Origin: GWF2-38-69 sp965228125
Lineage (GTDB): Bacteria > Verrucomicrobiota > Lentisphaeria > Victivallales > GWF2-38-69
Direction of reading: 5' to 3'
NCBI GenBank assembly: GCA_965228125.1
Contig: OZ245791.1
Coordinates: forward strand, 868,001 to 932,000
DNA: 64,000 nt
The position numbers and the translations under genes are program-made. The notes under the pieces are model-generated. The model was not told where the DNA came from. It was given only the letters and a program-made list of their open reading frames with translations, and ran no database searches. Shown one piece after another: positions 9,176 to 17,628 of this stretch (the stretch's first letter is position 1; every line of letters starts with the position of its first letter).

Positions 9176-9217
9176 TCAACCCGCAATCCGCAACGCAACT
9201 TACACAAAACGTTACTC
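9124..9217 (+). repeat. Second attC-like site, weak, at the right edge of the island
   Basis: GCCTAAC (9124-9130) fits the attC inverse-core consensus RYYYAAC exactly. A GTTA-containing element (GTTACTC, 9211-9217) closes a 94-bp segment before the envelope operon. Internal pairing is poor: only TAAC/GTTA at the ends and CGTTTT-A-GTG with CACAAAACG inside. The left IS-flanking copy of the site is cut at 7104. Confidence 0.3.
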
Positions 9218-9247
9218 CAGCAAGCATAACTTAATAAACAAGGTTGG

Positions 9248-9853
9248 CTAGTTAAATGAAGCGTTCACCAGAAAACTAAACTGGAGCCAATTATCGGAAA
9301 TAAAGTTAATAAGCCCTATCTGGTAGCCTGATTTCTCTGATACATTAAATAGGCCGATTTGCAATCCATTTGTCTGCTCGGCATAATTTACGACGCCAAT
9401 CTGGGAACCATCAACAGTTTCAGTGGCTACGTTCACCACGGAAAACTGTAGTCCATCCATATCTGCGCTTACGTTGGTTAAACCCGCCTGACAGCCGGTA
9501 GCCTTGCCTTCTGTTATGTTAATCAAGCCTCCCTGAAGTCCGGTTATTTTCTTGTTTAAATTAACTATAAACGAAGACTGCACGCCTTTGACATAGTCAG
9601 TAGAAGCTGAAATCACAGATGCTTCCACCCCGTCAACTGAACCTTTCCCTCCTGATAGAGGTATTCCCAAAACCAATCCATATGTATCTGAAGCATTGCT
9701 TTCAGGAAAGTCCGGAAGAATACCTATCCGTAAGAAAGTCCAGCTGTTATAAGTTGCTTTAGTAGCAGCAGACTGTTCCACCACGATTTCCTGCGCATAG
9801 GATAAGAAAGACAAACAAGATGCAAGGCATGCAAGGGCGATTTTTCTATACAT
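9248..9853 (-). CDS. Secreted/outer-membrane protein with GLQxGLxN-type repeats
   Basis: A 201-residue protein with a clear signal peptide (MYRKIALACLASCLSFLSYAQ). The second half is built from about six short repeats of the type G-L/C-Q-x-G/S-L/V-x-N-V/I (GLQGGLINI, GCQAGLTNV, GLQFSVVNV, GSQIGVVNY, GLQIGLFNV, GYQIGLINF), ending in alternating hydrophobic residues and a terminal Asn. This resembles the LA_2272-type surface-repeat proteins of Leptospira and related families, which may form a beta-solenoid or barrel surface structure. It has no known function. It is the last gene of the envelope operon, and its ribosome site TTTGGAG is well placed. The cassette island begins about 30 bases downstream. 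Confidence 0.7.
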   Translation of the reverse strand: MYRKIALACLASCLSFLSYAQEIVVEQSAATKATYNSWTFLRIGILPDFPESNASDTYGLVLGIPLSGGKGSVDGVEASVISASTDYVKGVQSSFIVNLNKKITGLQGGLINITEGKATGCQAGLTNVSADMDGLQFSVVNVATETVDGSQIGVVNYAEQTNGLQIGLFNVSEKSGYQIGLINFISDNWLQFSFLVNASFN

Positions 9854-9912
9854 AGTTTACTCCAAATTAAAACTTAAATATATTTCAGATAAATTATTGG
9901 TTTTACTCCCTC

Positions 9913-10641
9913 TCACTGATCAGCCTGATGGGAACTCTTTTTTATCGAACTTGCCACGAACTGCCTGAAATCAGGAGATGTCTGTTTATATGCTTCTGTC
10001 AAAGCCCTCAGATAACCACTGTCATAATATATCCATCCGTTTTGGCTTTCGGTCGCTGAAAACGATTTGGAAGCAATCGCAGTTCCTTTTGAATCATAAA
10101 TTTCGGCACTGAATTTCAGATAAGAAAAGCCGTAAGAGTTTGGAAACCCTATTATCTGCGGCACGTATCCTATGACACTTAAACAAAACATCGAATATTT
10201 CGTCTGCCAGTCGAGCTGTTGAATGCTTAATTTTATTATATAGTCAGGCTGTGCCGTTCCCGTAACGAGCGGAGGAATCGCAACCATATCAGGAGAAGCT
10301 ACGACATCGTCCGCGATACCAGAAGATTGCAAATCGATGGCAACCAATTTGGCAAAATCATTTTCATAGTCAAATTTAAATCCGTCAGCCGCATAAATAA
10401 ACTGTTCGGGTTCCTCTATAGTCCTTATATATGGGACAAAAGGTATATAAGCCTGATATATGGGCGTCGTACCTGCATGCCCTCTCATATCAAGAGGCTT
10501 CATGACGACAATCTTGTTAGTCAACGGTTGATCAAATACTTTCGGATAAGGGGTATAGTCGTGAGTCAGGGAAGGATAAACCCAACATCCTTGAAGGATG
10601 AGCGCAAAAGCGACAGAAAAGAAAAGAATCGGGATTTTCAT
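9913..10641 (-). CDS. Predicted lipoprotein of unknown function
   Basis: A 242-residue protein with a type II signal peptide ending in the lipobox LILQGC (Cys19), so it should be lipid-anchored on the periplasmic side. The mature part has no motif I recognise. It contains a C-terminal segment (YLKFSAEIYDSKGTAIASKSFSATE) resembling the extended beta-strands of other envelope lipoproteins. It lies between lpoB and the repeat protein in the same operon, preceded by a TTAGG ribosome site, so a role in cell-envelope assembly with LpoB and the CsgG-like protein is plausible but unproven. Confidence 0.65.
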   Translation of the reverse strand: MKIPILFFSVAFALILQGCWVYPSLTHDYTPYPKVFDQPLTNKIVVMKPLDMRGHAGTTPIYQAYIPFVPYIRTIEEPEQFIYAADGFKFDYENDFAKLVAIDLQSSGIADDVVASPDMVAIPPLVTGTAQPDYIIKLSIQQLDWQTKYSMFCLSVIGYVPQIIGFPNSYGFSYLKFSAEIYDSKGTAIASKSFSATESQNGWIYYDSGYLRALTEAYKQTSPDFRQFVASSIKKSSHQADQ

Positions 10642-10661
10642 AGATTTTACCTAACTATTTA

Positions 10662-11255
10662 TTAGTATTCTTTAATCTTGCGAATTTCCTGTTCATCACT
10701 CCATTCAAGGATACCTGTCTTAAGGTTTTTCAAACTCATTGTAAACTTGTAATAAACATCTATTAACTTGTCGTTTTTCTGTTTAATCTCTGTAAGATTT
10801 GAAACAAGTAAATATTCAGCCGAATACTGTTTACCGTACTGAGTGGCTCCGCTTTGACTGTTAAGCCCGCTTTCCTGTTGTGCCTTAATCTCTTCTATTG
10901 TAGCCTTGTCCGAACTACGGTCTGTAAAGCGGAATTTACCGGAACGAATAAGTTTTGTTCTTATCTGATCCGTTAGCGATTGAGTATCGATATGCTGCAT
11001 AGTTTTGTTGTTCACACGGGCCACTTCTATAATTGGCCTGCGATTTTTGGTTTCCTGTACTATAGGAGGGAATGTCAGCAAAGAATTAACCATGCTGTTT
11101 GCTGTTTGTTGAAGATCATTTGACCCCCAATCTGTTGAGACAGGTGTTGCAGACCCGGCATCTCCGTATTTTACTACCGGAGAGGAACATGAGACGAACA
11201 AAGCAACTATCCCACAAGATGCTGCTGCCAAAAACATTTTATTGAAGTTAATCAT
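10662..11255 (-). CDS. lpoB: LpoB-type penicillin-binding protein activator lipoprotein
   Basis: A 197-residue lipoprotein (signal peptide ending in LFVSC). The mature domain has the LpoB fold signature: IIEVARVNNKTMQHIDTQSLTDQIRTKLIRSGKFRFTDRS followed by AEYLLVSNLTEIKQ and YKFTMSLKNLKTGILEWSDEQEIRK. In E. coli LpoB reaches from the outer membrane through peptidoglycan to activate PBP1b. Directly upstream is a YcfL homologue, the same ycfL-lpoB order as in E. coli, which supports the call. The linker between lipobox and domain is short compared with E. coli, so the reach or partner may differ. Confidence 0.85.
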   Translation of the reverse strand: MINFNKMFLAAASCGIVALFVSCSSPVVKYGDAGSATPVSTDWGSNDLQQTANSMVNSLLTFPPIVQETKNRRPIIEVARVNNKTMQHIDTQSLTDQIRTKLIRSGKFRFTDRSSDKATIEEIKAQQESGLNSQSGATQYGKQYSAEYLLVSNLTEIKQKNDKLIDVYYKFTMSLKNLKTGILEWSDEQEIRKIKEY

Positions 11256-11292
11256 AACTATGCCTCTTATGTTAATTTATTATAAAATAGAT

Positions 11293-11730
11293 TTAGAATA
11301 AAGGTTTGAACTTAAACTTGAAAACCGCATCATCTGAATCAGCTTCTCTAATCTTAATCTTAAAAGATTTAGCCGAAGGGTTAGGCGCCAATCCCTGAAT
11401 AGTTTTGGTTTCTTTTCCCTGCAGATAAATCGGGATCCAGGCCGATCCGGCGGGGTCCACTGCCATACCGCTTGCATCAAACCATGAGAATTTGTATTCC
11501 AGGTTATAGGGATTGCTAAGGCCGTTTTCCAGCTCCATGTTTACTTTAAGAAGGCCATTGACATACTTACTTCTTGTATCCAGAACCTTTATGTCAACAG
11601 GGCTATTTTTGTAGTTGACCGTAGACTCTCCTGATGCCGATCCATCCACATCCATAACTGAAGTGGAGCACCCTGCAATTAAAATCGCTATAGTTACAGC
11701 AGAAACCGCAAACAGTATAAATTTTTTCAT
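11293..11730 (-). CDS. ycfL: YcfL-type (DUF1425) lipoprotein
   Basis: Read from the ATG at 11730, the frame encodes 145 residues with a signal peptide and lipobox (AILIAGC). The frame could start nine codons earlier, but AGAGGTGG lies just before the 11730 ATG, so I choose that start. The mature domain has VDIKVLDTRSKYVNGLLKVNMELENG followed by LEYKFSWFDASGMAV and a WIPIYLQGKETKTIQGLAPNP segment, the beta-sandwich pattern of DUF1425 proteins. YcfL function is not established, but it is a conserved neighbour of lpoB, as here. Confidence 0.8.
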   Translation of the reverse strand: MKKFILFAVSAVTIAILIAGCSTSVMDVDGSASGESTVNYKNSPVDIKVLDTRSKYVNGLLKVNMELENGLSNPYNLEYKFSWFDASGMAVDPAGSAWIPIYLQGKETKTIQGLAPNPSAKSFKIKIREADSDDAVFKFKFKPLF

Positions 11731-11740
11731 TGAACCACCT

Positions 11741-12865
11741 CTATTTATTGGTATCATTTAAATCCGTATTGTCACCTGCTGCAGCGTCTGCAGAAGAAAC
11801 ATCAACCTCGTTGTCAGTGTCAAACTGTAAAGGTTTTTCAGAAGACCCCGGTGTAGTTTCTGTCTGGTCAATCGAATTATCGGCCGGCGCTTTTGGGAAT
11901 GAGCCGCCAGGCGCCGATTCCGGAACGTCTTCCTGCAAGGCTGGTTTAGTTTTTACGACCTTGACAATGCTCCCTTTGGTTACACCCAGGTCTTTACCAG
12001 CTAATTTAGCATATGATTGCTTTGAATCTGAACGGGAAATACTCCCTTTGCCTACAAGAACTTCATTGCGATAAGTTTCGCCTGAATCTTCATCTTTGAC
12101 TTCTTCGTAAGCAAAGAATTCTACTTCCGCGCCCTGCTTAAACCCTGCAGGAATCCCTCTATTTATCATGACTTGCTGCCCGGTAACTGCTAAGACTTTT
12201 GCAGGACGAATAAGAGCTACAACTTCTTGGCAAAGGCTGTTTGCTATATCTTTGGCAAGATTAACATTAAGAGAATCACTGCCTTCAAGGAATTTTGTAT
12301 TGCGGGCATTATCTACGACTTCCTCTTTTGATAACTGTACATTTGCCACATCAGGCAAATATCTGCCAGTGCTCGTATCAATGACAGTCACAGTGACTGA
12401 CATGTAGAGTTTGCGGCGCATCGAATAGCGTTCGATGTCCTTGTATTCCTGAACATCGACCATGTCTTCGAAACCGTCGATCTGAGGGAGAAGTACATAT
12501 TTGGCTCCTGCCATTTTTCCCAATTGAGCAGCGTTCTTGTCATTTAAATCAACTGCTGCTGCCGAATAGCCTTGTTCCTGCTCAAGGTCAGCTTTGCGTT
12601 TGCGTTCAACAATCTGAAATACTCTTGTCGCACTTAATGCTGAAATAAACTGTGTATCAAGCGACTGAGCAGTTCTTTTTAAAGACAACTCCTTACCGGC
12701 TTTTTTTGCTGCCTCAATGACAGAAGGCTGTACTTCCAACTGTCCAATGTATATCCCCGATTGTTCTCCTTTTGCCAATTGTTCTTCCGCTGAAATATTG
12801 AAACTAAAAAGAGTAAAAGCTGCTGCTATTACAGGAAACTTTAAAAAACATTTATTAACTTTCAT
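11741..12865 (-). CDS. CsgG/HfaB-like outer-membrane assembly protein
   Basis: A 374-residue exported protein with a non-lipid signal peptide (cleavage near FNISAEE). The central region is CsgG-like: LDTQFISALSATRVFQIVERKRKADLEQEQGY, AGAKYVLLPQIDGFEDM, then paired strands MSVTVTVIDTSTGRYL and a C-terminal helix region. CsgG forms the curli secretion pore, but many diderms have CsgG-like proteins with other envelope roles, and no csgA, csgB or csgE is here. After residue about 230 there is a second small beta domain (VLAVTGQQVMINRG..GFKQGAEVEFF) as in FlgT-type or SH3-like modules, then an acidic, disordered tail. Canonical CsgG is a lipoprotein; this one lacks the lipobox. Confidence 0.75.
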   Translation of the reverse strand: MKVNKCFLKFPVIAAAFTLFSFNISAEEQLAKGEQSGIYIGQLEVQPSVIEAAKKAGKELSLKRTAQSLDTQFISALSATRVFQIVERKRKADLEQEQGYSAAAVDLNDKNAAQLGKMAGAKYVLLPQIDGFEDMVDVQEYKDIERYSMRRKLYMSVTVTVIDTSTGRYLPDVANVQLSKEEVVDNARNTKFLEGSDSLNVNLAKDIANSLCQEVVALIRPAKVLAVTGQQVMINRGIPAGFKQGAEVEFFAYEEVKDEDSGETYRNEVLVGKGSISRSDSKQSYAKLAGKDLGVTKGSIVKVVKTKPALQEDVPESAPGGSFPKAPADNSIDQTETTPGSSEKPLQFDTDNEVDVSSADAAAGDNTDLNDTNK

Positions 12866-12892
12866 TTAATACTCCTGACTAATGAATTTCTT

Positions 12893-14110
12893 TCAATTAC
12901 CATGAATAATTTTTTGAAGCTGCTGTGCAAACCCATCAGATCTTATATAGCTGTTCTTTAGGAATGCTTCCCTTCCCGAAGAAACTTTTTCCTTTGCGTC
13001 GGCATCTGCCTGGCTCTGTTGTTTTGCAATATCGATTTTAGCATAAGTCTTAGCCTTTTCGAGTTCCTGTGCCTGGTTGAAAGCAGCTAAATCCTTGTAC
13101 TTGGCCTGCCCTTCTGTGGTAAATTCCAGAGATACCGTCAGCTTTTGATCAGGGTAAATATTTACAGTCTGTTCCCATGGTTCAAAATACTCTCTGGTTA
13201 TTCTAAGCTGATGGAGCCCCGGTTTAGCAGTAAAAGTCCCTGGAGGAGTACCTATTGCAGCTCCGTCAAGTACGGCTGTGGCTCCAACTACGTTGCAATC
13301 TATGGAAAACTGGACAGGAACATTTGATTTGATAGCCGTGCGTATCTGTTCGACTTTCTTTGCTATATTATCGGCAAGTACCGCAGTCCCCGAATCTAGA
13401 AGCTTGTCAACTATGTTGTTCATTAGTATTTCAATGCTTGCGTTCTGAAAAACTCTGGTAGAAGCTATGAAAGTATCTCCATAAATAGACTGGCCTGAAG
13501 TTCCATCCAGCACTTTAACAGTGAGCGGCAATGTATAAATATCAGACTCATTGTTAGTTTTGTACATGGTTCCCTCTCCCTTGAAAACACGCTTCTCATG
13601 ACCAACATGCCCCATTGTTGCTACAATCAGATATTTTGCATCAAGCATCTGGGATATTCTAAGAGCAGAAGAGTTAGTTATTCCTCCATCCTTGGTTTCT
13701 TCAGTCATAGAATTTTGGGGTTCAGGCAGTTTGGTTTTTTCTTTAAAAGAAGTAGAAGTGTCATTGGTTTTAGTAGTTGTAACAGAATTCATAAATGATT
13801 CAGCCGTTTTATAAATATTAGCTTCAGTATCATTAGATTCTCTGAACTTCTGAACTATATCTGCCCAGTTCATAACTGAAAACCCTTTATCGGTCAATCG
13901 TGACGAAAGCATGTCGTTAAAGGTATCTATCTCACTATTGAGGTCTTTTCCGCCGTTATTCCTGACAAAGATAGCTGCCTCCAATGGTGTATTAGCAATA
14001 GATGGTGATATGTCTGGTGTTGTATTAGCCTCCTCTGCGGAGATTGTAAAAGATGCTAGTACAACTGCGGCAACAAACACTGCCCTTATTTGCGTCAATT
14101 TTGATACCAT
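12893..14110 (-). CDS. Secreted PEGA-domain protein with CsgG-like N-terminal half
   Basis: A 405-residue protein with a signal peptide (VVLASFTISAEE) and a good AAGGAGA ribosome site. The first half (DTFNDMLSSRLTDKGFSVMNWADIV, then MLDAKYLIVATMGHVGHEKR and LPLTVKVLDGTSGQSIYGDT) resembles the nucleotide-free CsgG/LpoB fold of its neighbours. A PEGA domain follows at residues about 268-335, with the pattern VLDGAAIGTPPGTFTAKPGLHQLRI and a YFEPWEQTVNI strand. The C-terminal 70 residues are charged and probably coiled coil. PEGA domains are surface or peptidoglycan-associated beta modules. Function unknown; probably part of the same envelope complex. Confidence 0.7.
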   Translation of the reverse strand: MVSKLTQIRAVFVAAVVLASFTISAEEANTTPDISPSIANTPLEAAIFVRNNGGKDLNSEIDTFNDMLSSRLTDKGFSVMNWADIVQKFRESNDTEANIYKTAESFMNSVTTTKTNDTSTSFKEKTKLPEPQNSMTEETKDGGITNSSALRISQMLDAKYLIVATMGHVGHEKRVFKGEGTMYKTNNESDIYTLPLTVKVLDGTSGQSIYGDTFIASTRVFQNASIEILMNNIVDKLLDSGTAVLADNIAKKVEQIRTAIKSNVPVQFSIDCNVVGATAVLDGAAIGTPPGTFTAKPGLHQLRITREYFEPWEQTVNIYPDQKLTVSLEFTTEGQAKYKDLAAFNQAQELEKAKTYAKIDIAKQQSQADADAKEKVSSGREAFLKNSYIRSDGFAQQLQKIIHGN

Positions 14111-14200
14111 GTTTCTTATCTCCTTATAATAAGTGGATTGTTTTATAGTTTATCAGGTAGACCTGCTATAACACTATCGAATCAAATATTTTCTTTTCAC

Positions 14201-15907
14201 TTACTTTTCTTTGTCAGCATCTTTCTTAATCCGTGGCCATAGACACTCGTAGTCAAGAGCATTACCCACACGAACAAGCCACACCAGAGTAATATCACCT
14301 TTAGTAATACTGACACTCTTTTCCAGTTTTAATTGAGTTCCCATTGGCTCAAAGGTCAATTTATGTTCTCCGGGTGGAAGGTTAGCTATAAGTATCTGTA
14401 CATTTTCGGGCAGGGTCATCCAGCATCGCAAATCGGCATTCTCACTGAGATTGTTGTATATGGAAGAGGCCACCATCACACCAATCCCTGCGGCCTGCAT
14501 GTAATTGTTTCCACTTGCTGCACCAAGAGCAGTAGCCGTAGTTCCGGCTGCAAATGTACCGCCTTTTACAGCAACGCGGGCAGCTTGTCTTATGATTCTC
14601 CACTTTGCTTCCTCTTGGAGTGCTCGAACTGCAAGGGAGTCCATATAGCTTATCGGGTAAGTGGAACCTAACTCCCCGGAAGAAGCATAAATGGACATTG
14701 GCTGAGGTTCAGTCCAGTTAAATTTATAGACAGGATATGCTATAGCTACGGCTCCCAAAGTGATAAAAATTTCCTGTTTCTGTTGTATCCAGCCATCTTC
14801 ATATAAAACCACCATCTTGCCGCTATCTTTTTCAACGGGGTTTAAATCTATTTGCTTCCAGGCTTCAGGGTAAGACGATTTCAATTCATCAAAGTCATAT
14901 GTCTTATCCAGCTTGATAGCCATGCGTATTACTTCAAGTTGAAGGTACGGATTGGAAGGCATCAACTCCAATCCTTTTTTATACGAAATATACGCATCGT
15001 CCAGTTCCCCGTTCATCTCATGAATAACCCCTCCTACATAAACAACATAGGGGTTTAACACAGAGCTTTTTGTCTTTCCCATGAGCTCAGCCATCTCTGC
15101 AAAATTTTCATCAGACACTTTCTGAAGTTGATTCTGGTAAGATTCTTCCAAAGAAACAGATGAGGGGTTCGCCGGATTGTCGTTTTCTGCAGAGGCTGAT
15201 GCGGACTTTAGTCCTTCTTTTGTATCTGATGTTGTCTGCGCTTTTTCTTCCTGAATCGACATCATATTACGAAAAATATCGGAATCAGCATGTGTGTCTG
15301 CCAATACAAACTGATTCTTCATAGTTCCTTTTTCAATGGCTTCCTTATTGTCAAAAACTTTCTTTTGGATACTATTTTCAGAATTCCGATAGTATTCCTC
15401 TTTAAAGTCCTCTCTTTCCCTGGCTTTTTCAGCCTCATTAAGAAGAAATTCAGCCAAACGAATTTCAACTAAAGCCCCTTCCATATCTCCCAACGCAAGA
15501 TAATTATAAGACTGATACAGATAAACCATTTCTAATTCAAAAAGCCTGGCTTTGTAAGCTAATAAATTGTCGTTAACCAGCACAGAGCCTACATTTATAT
15601 CAGCACCTGGCAGAGTATTGTCATCCAATTCGCGATTCTTTATGTACTCCACTTCTTCATTAAAGCTTGAACGGCTGGCTTTGTAGTTACCCTGAAGCAG
15701 GGCTATACGCCCTTTTTCCATTAAATACAGCTCAGTATCAAGCCCCCTATTTTCCAGTTCTTCCTTATATAATGAATCCACATCCAGTTTTTGGCCTTGT
15801 TCCAAAGAACTCTTGTAATCAGATGTCCTATTTGTAGAACAGGAACACAATCCCGTGATCACGACTATTATTAATACAAACCTCGAAGAAAAATCCGCAA
15901 ATTTCAT
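14201..15907 (-). CDS. COG3014-like lipoprotein with TPR-type helices, first gene of envelope operon
   Basis: A 568-residue lipoprotein (signal peptide and lipobox TGLCSC). The N-terminal third is alpha-helical and TPR-like (YLMEKGRIALLQGNYKASRSSFNEEVEYI, ARLFELEMVYLYQSYNYLALGDMEGALVEIRLAE). A further TPR-like unit is at DDAYISYKKGLELMPSNPYLQLEVIRMA. The C-terminal half has MDSLAVRALQEEAKWRIIRQAARVAVKGG and a glycine/alanine-rich hydrophobic stretch, then a beta segment ending in CWPRI. This order matches COG3014, which I recall next to lpoB and ycfL in Vibrio-type genomes. The residue 200-260 segment is low-complexity. It is the promoter-proximal gene; an AGGAAA ribosome site precedes the ATG. 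Confidence 0.7.
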   Translation of the reverse strand: MKFADFSSRFVLIIVVITGLCSCSTNRTSDYKSSLEQGQKLDVDSLYKEELENRGLDTELYLMEKGRIALLQGNYKASRSSFNEEVEYIKNRELDDNTLPGADINVGSVLVNDNLLAYKARLFELEMVYLYQSYNYLALGDMEGALVEIRLAEFLLNEAEKAREREDFKEEYYRNSENSIQKKVFDNKEAIEKGTMKNQFVLADTHADSDIFRNMMSIQEEKAQTTSDTKEGLKSASASAENDNPANPSSVSLEESYQNQLQKVSDENFAEMAELMGKTKSSVLNPYVVYVGGVIHEMNGELDDAYISYKKGLELMPSNPYLQLEVIRMAIKLDKTYDFDELKSSYPEAWKQIDLNPVEKDSGKMVVLYEDGWIQQKQEIFITLGAVAIAYPVYKFNWTEPQPMSIYASSGELGSTYPISYMDSLAVRALQEEAKWRIIRQAARVAVKGGTFAAGTTATALGAASGNNYMQAAGIGVMVASSIYNNLSENADLRCWMTLPENVQILIANLPPGEHKLTFEPMGTQLKLEKSVSITKGDITLVWLVRVGNALDYECLWPRIKKDADKEK

Positions 15908-16009
15908 TTATATTTCCTATCTATACGTTTTGACAATTTTTATAGAGTATAACAACGGCAGCCTCTTTTTGATTATATTTTTCGCAAGTTTATTTTCTAG
16001 TCGGTTATC

Positions 16010-16042
16010 GAATAAAAACTTAAAGGGGGCAATAAGCCCCCC
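16010..16042 (-). terminator. Intrinsic terminator of the first sugar porter
   Basis: On the minus strand a six-base GC stem (arms 16036-16041 and 16025-16030, loop TTATT) is followed by CTTTAAGTTTTTA. It lies about 30 bases after the stop of the 16074-17486 gene. Confidence 0.7.
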
Positions 16043-16073
16043 TATTGAAAATGACAATATAATTATGATTGTA

Positions 16074-17486
16074 TTAATGTGCTACACGCCTTCCAATATC
16101 CTTTAGCTTCATCCCACTCTTCAGGTTCATCTCTATTTCTTCCAGAGGTACATCCTTGGTTTCGGGAGTGAAGAACTTCATTAGGAATACTCCGAGCAGA
16201 CAACAGAAGCCGAAAAACCAGAAGGTTCCATCGATTCCCATCGTAACAAACCATACAGGAGTAAAAGTTCCGATAATTGTATTCATTACCCAGTTCGCTG
16301 TAGTAGAAACTGTTATACCCAGATCTCTTCCTTCAAGAGGCTGTATTTCCGAGCAAAGAATCCAAACGACTGGCCCTAGCGATACGGCAAAACCAAATAT
16401 GAATAACAAACAGAAAATAAGAAGTGTGACCTTTTCCCCGCCGGAAAGAATATTACCGAGTTCTTTCAAGTGGAAAATATAGCCCGCAACTGCACAGGAA
16501 ACGATCAAGATAGCCAAACCGCCATACATCAGTGGTTTTCTGCCTAGTTTATCAACATATTTTATAGCAATCAAAGTAGTCAGCATATTTACCAACCCCA
16601 CAATCACAGTAGCTACTGCAGGACTAGTAAACCCGGCTTCCTTGAATATATCGCCTGAGTAATACATGAATGCGTTCATTCCTGTAAACTGCTGCAATGT
16701 CTGAAGCATGAATCCAAGAAACACTACTTTAAGAAAGAACGGCTTCTTGAGAAGTTCCATCACCCCGCCAGTAGAGCCATCTATTGATTTCTTGATTTCA
16801 TTATATTCGAAATCTACTTCTTCTTCGCTGTTTCTTACTTTTGACAAAACCTTTTTAGATTCTTCATCTCTTCCGACTAATACAAACCACCTTGGGCTTT
16901 CAGGAAGAGTAAAAGCACCTATTAGCATTATTGCAGAAGGAATTACCAATACCAGCATCATTAACTTCCACGATTCGGTAAATTCAAGAGCTGCATTGGA
17001 AAGGAACATAAGGAAAATACCAATTGTAATCATCAACTGATACATCGCAATCAATCCTCCTCTCATCTTGGCAGGGGCTATTTCAGCCAGATAAAGAGGC
17101 GCTACGAAGGAAGCTATACCTATAGCTAAGCCAAGTATGAATCTTACACCAAGAAAGAAATGGTAGTTTGGTGAAAGCACACATACAACCGTAAATAACG
17201 TGAACATGGTTGCTGCAAGCACCAGGCATTTTTTTCTGCCAAATTTTCTTGTGAGCAAACCGCTAAACAAAGCTCCTACAGCACAACCCGCAAGAAGAAA
17301 CCCTGCAACATATCCTTGATGTTCAGGAAGGACATTAAAATCTTTTACTATAAATTGCAGTGAGCCATTGACATAGGCTATGTCCAGTCCGAACAGCAAT
17401 CCGGCCAGAGCCGCAATTATAGATGTTTTAATTACGATACTATTCCCTTGTTTTGCGGGATCACTACAACAACAGCAACCCATCAT
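16074..17486 (-). CDS. Sugar porter family MFS transporter (GLUT/XylE type)
   Basis: A 470-residue, 12-helix major-facilitator protein for proton-coupled uptake of a hexose, pentose or polyol (myo-inositol carriers of the IolT type also belong here). Family signatures seen are GLDIAYVNGSL in helix 1, RKFGRKKCLV in loop 2-3, PESPRWFVLVGR after helix 6, QQFTGMNAFMYYSG in helix 7, DKLGRKPLMYGG in loop 8-9, the helix 10 segment GPVVWILCSEIQPLEGRD, and PETKDVPLEEIE at the C-terminus. The extreme N-terminus is unusual: MMGCCCCSD, four consecutive cysteines. The second ATG (17483) has better spacing from AAGGAG. It has its own promoter and terminator, so it is monocistronic. Substrate cannot be told from sequence. 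Confidence 0.9.
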   Translation of the reverse strand: MMGCCCCSDPAKQGNSIVIKTSIIAALAGLLFGLDIAYVNGSLQFIVKDFNVLPEHQGYVAGFLLAGCAVGALFSGLLTRKFGRKKCLVLAATMFTLFTVVCVLSPNYHFFLGVRFILGLAIGIASFVAPLYLAEIAPAKMRGGLIAMYQLMITIGIFLMFLSNAALEFTESWKLMMLVLVIPSAIMLIGAFTLPESPRWFVLVGRDEESKKVLSKVRNSEEEVDFEYNEIKKSIDGSTGGVMELLKKPFFLKVVFLGFMLQTLQQFTGMNAFMYYSGDIFKEAGFTSPAVATVIVGLVNMLTTLIAIKYVDKLGRKPLMYGGLAILIVSCAVAGYIFHLKELGNILSGGEKVTLLIFCLLFIFGFAVSLGPVVWILCSEIQPLEGRDLGITVSTTANWVMNTIIGTFTPVWFVTMGIDGTFWFFGFCCLLGVFLMKFFTPETKDVPLEEIEMNLKSGMKLKDIGRRVAH

Positions 17487-17534
17487 ATTCTCCTTAACTC
17501 TGAATTTTTATTAATGGTGAGAGACACTTTTTAA

Positions 17535-17562
17535 ATTCTAAAGCAATGTTCTATCTAATCAA
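17535..17562 (-). promoter_or_regulatory. Predicted promoter of the first sugar porter
   Basis: Minus-strand TTGATT (17557-17562) and TAGAAT (17535-17540) are 16 bases apart, about 50 bases upstream of the ATG. Confidence 0.5.
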
Positions 17563-17578
17563 TAGATTTTTACGTAAA

Positions 17579-17602
17579 AAAAGCGCCTGAACTGGCGCTT
17601 TT
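17579..17602 (-). terminator. Intrinsic terminator of the second sugar porter
   Basis: A nine-base perfect stem, AAAAGCGCC / GGCGCTTTT around a six-base loop, followed on the minus strand by a T tract. It lies about 30 bases after the stop of the 17629-19077 gene and separates the two porter genes. Confidence 0.85.
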
Positions 17603-17628
17603 AACTTATAAATTAACCTAAGAGAATA

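Noticed and set aside
11280..11480. A 66-codon minus-strand frame overlapping ycfL
   Set aside because: Out of frame within ycfL, without signal peptide or ribosome site.
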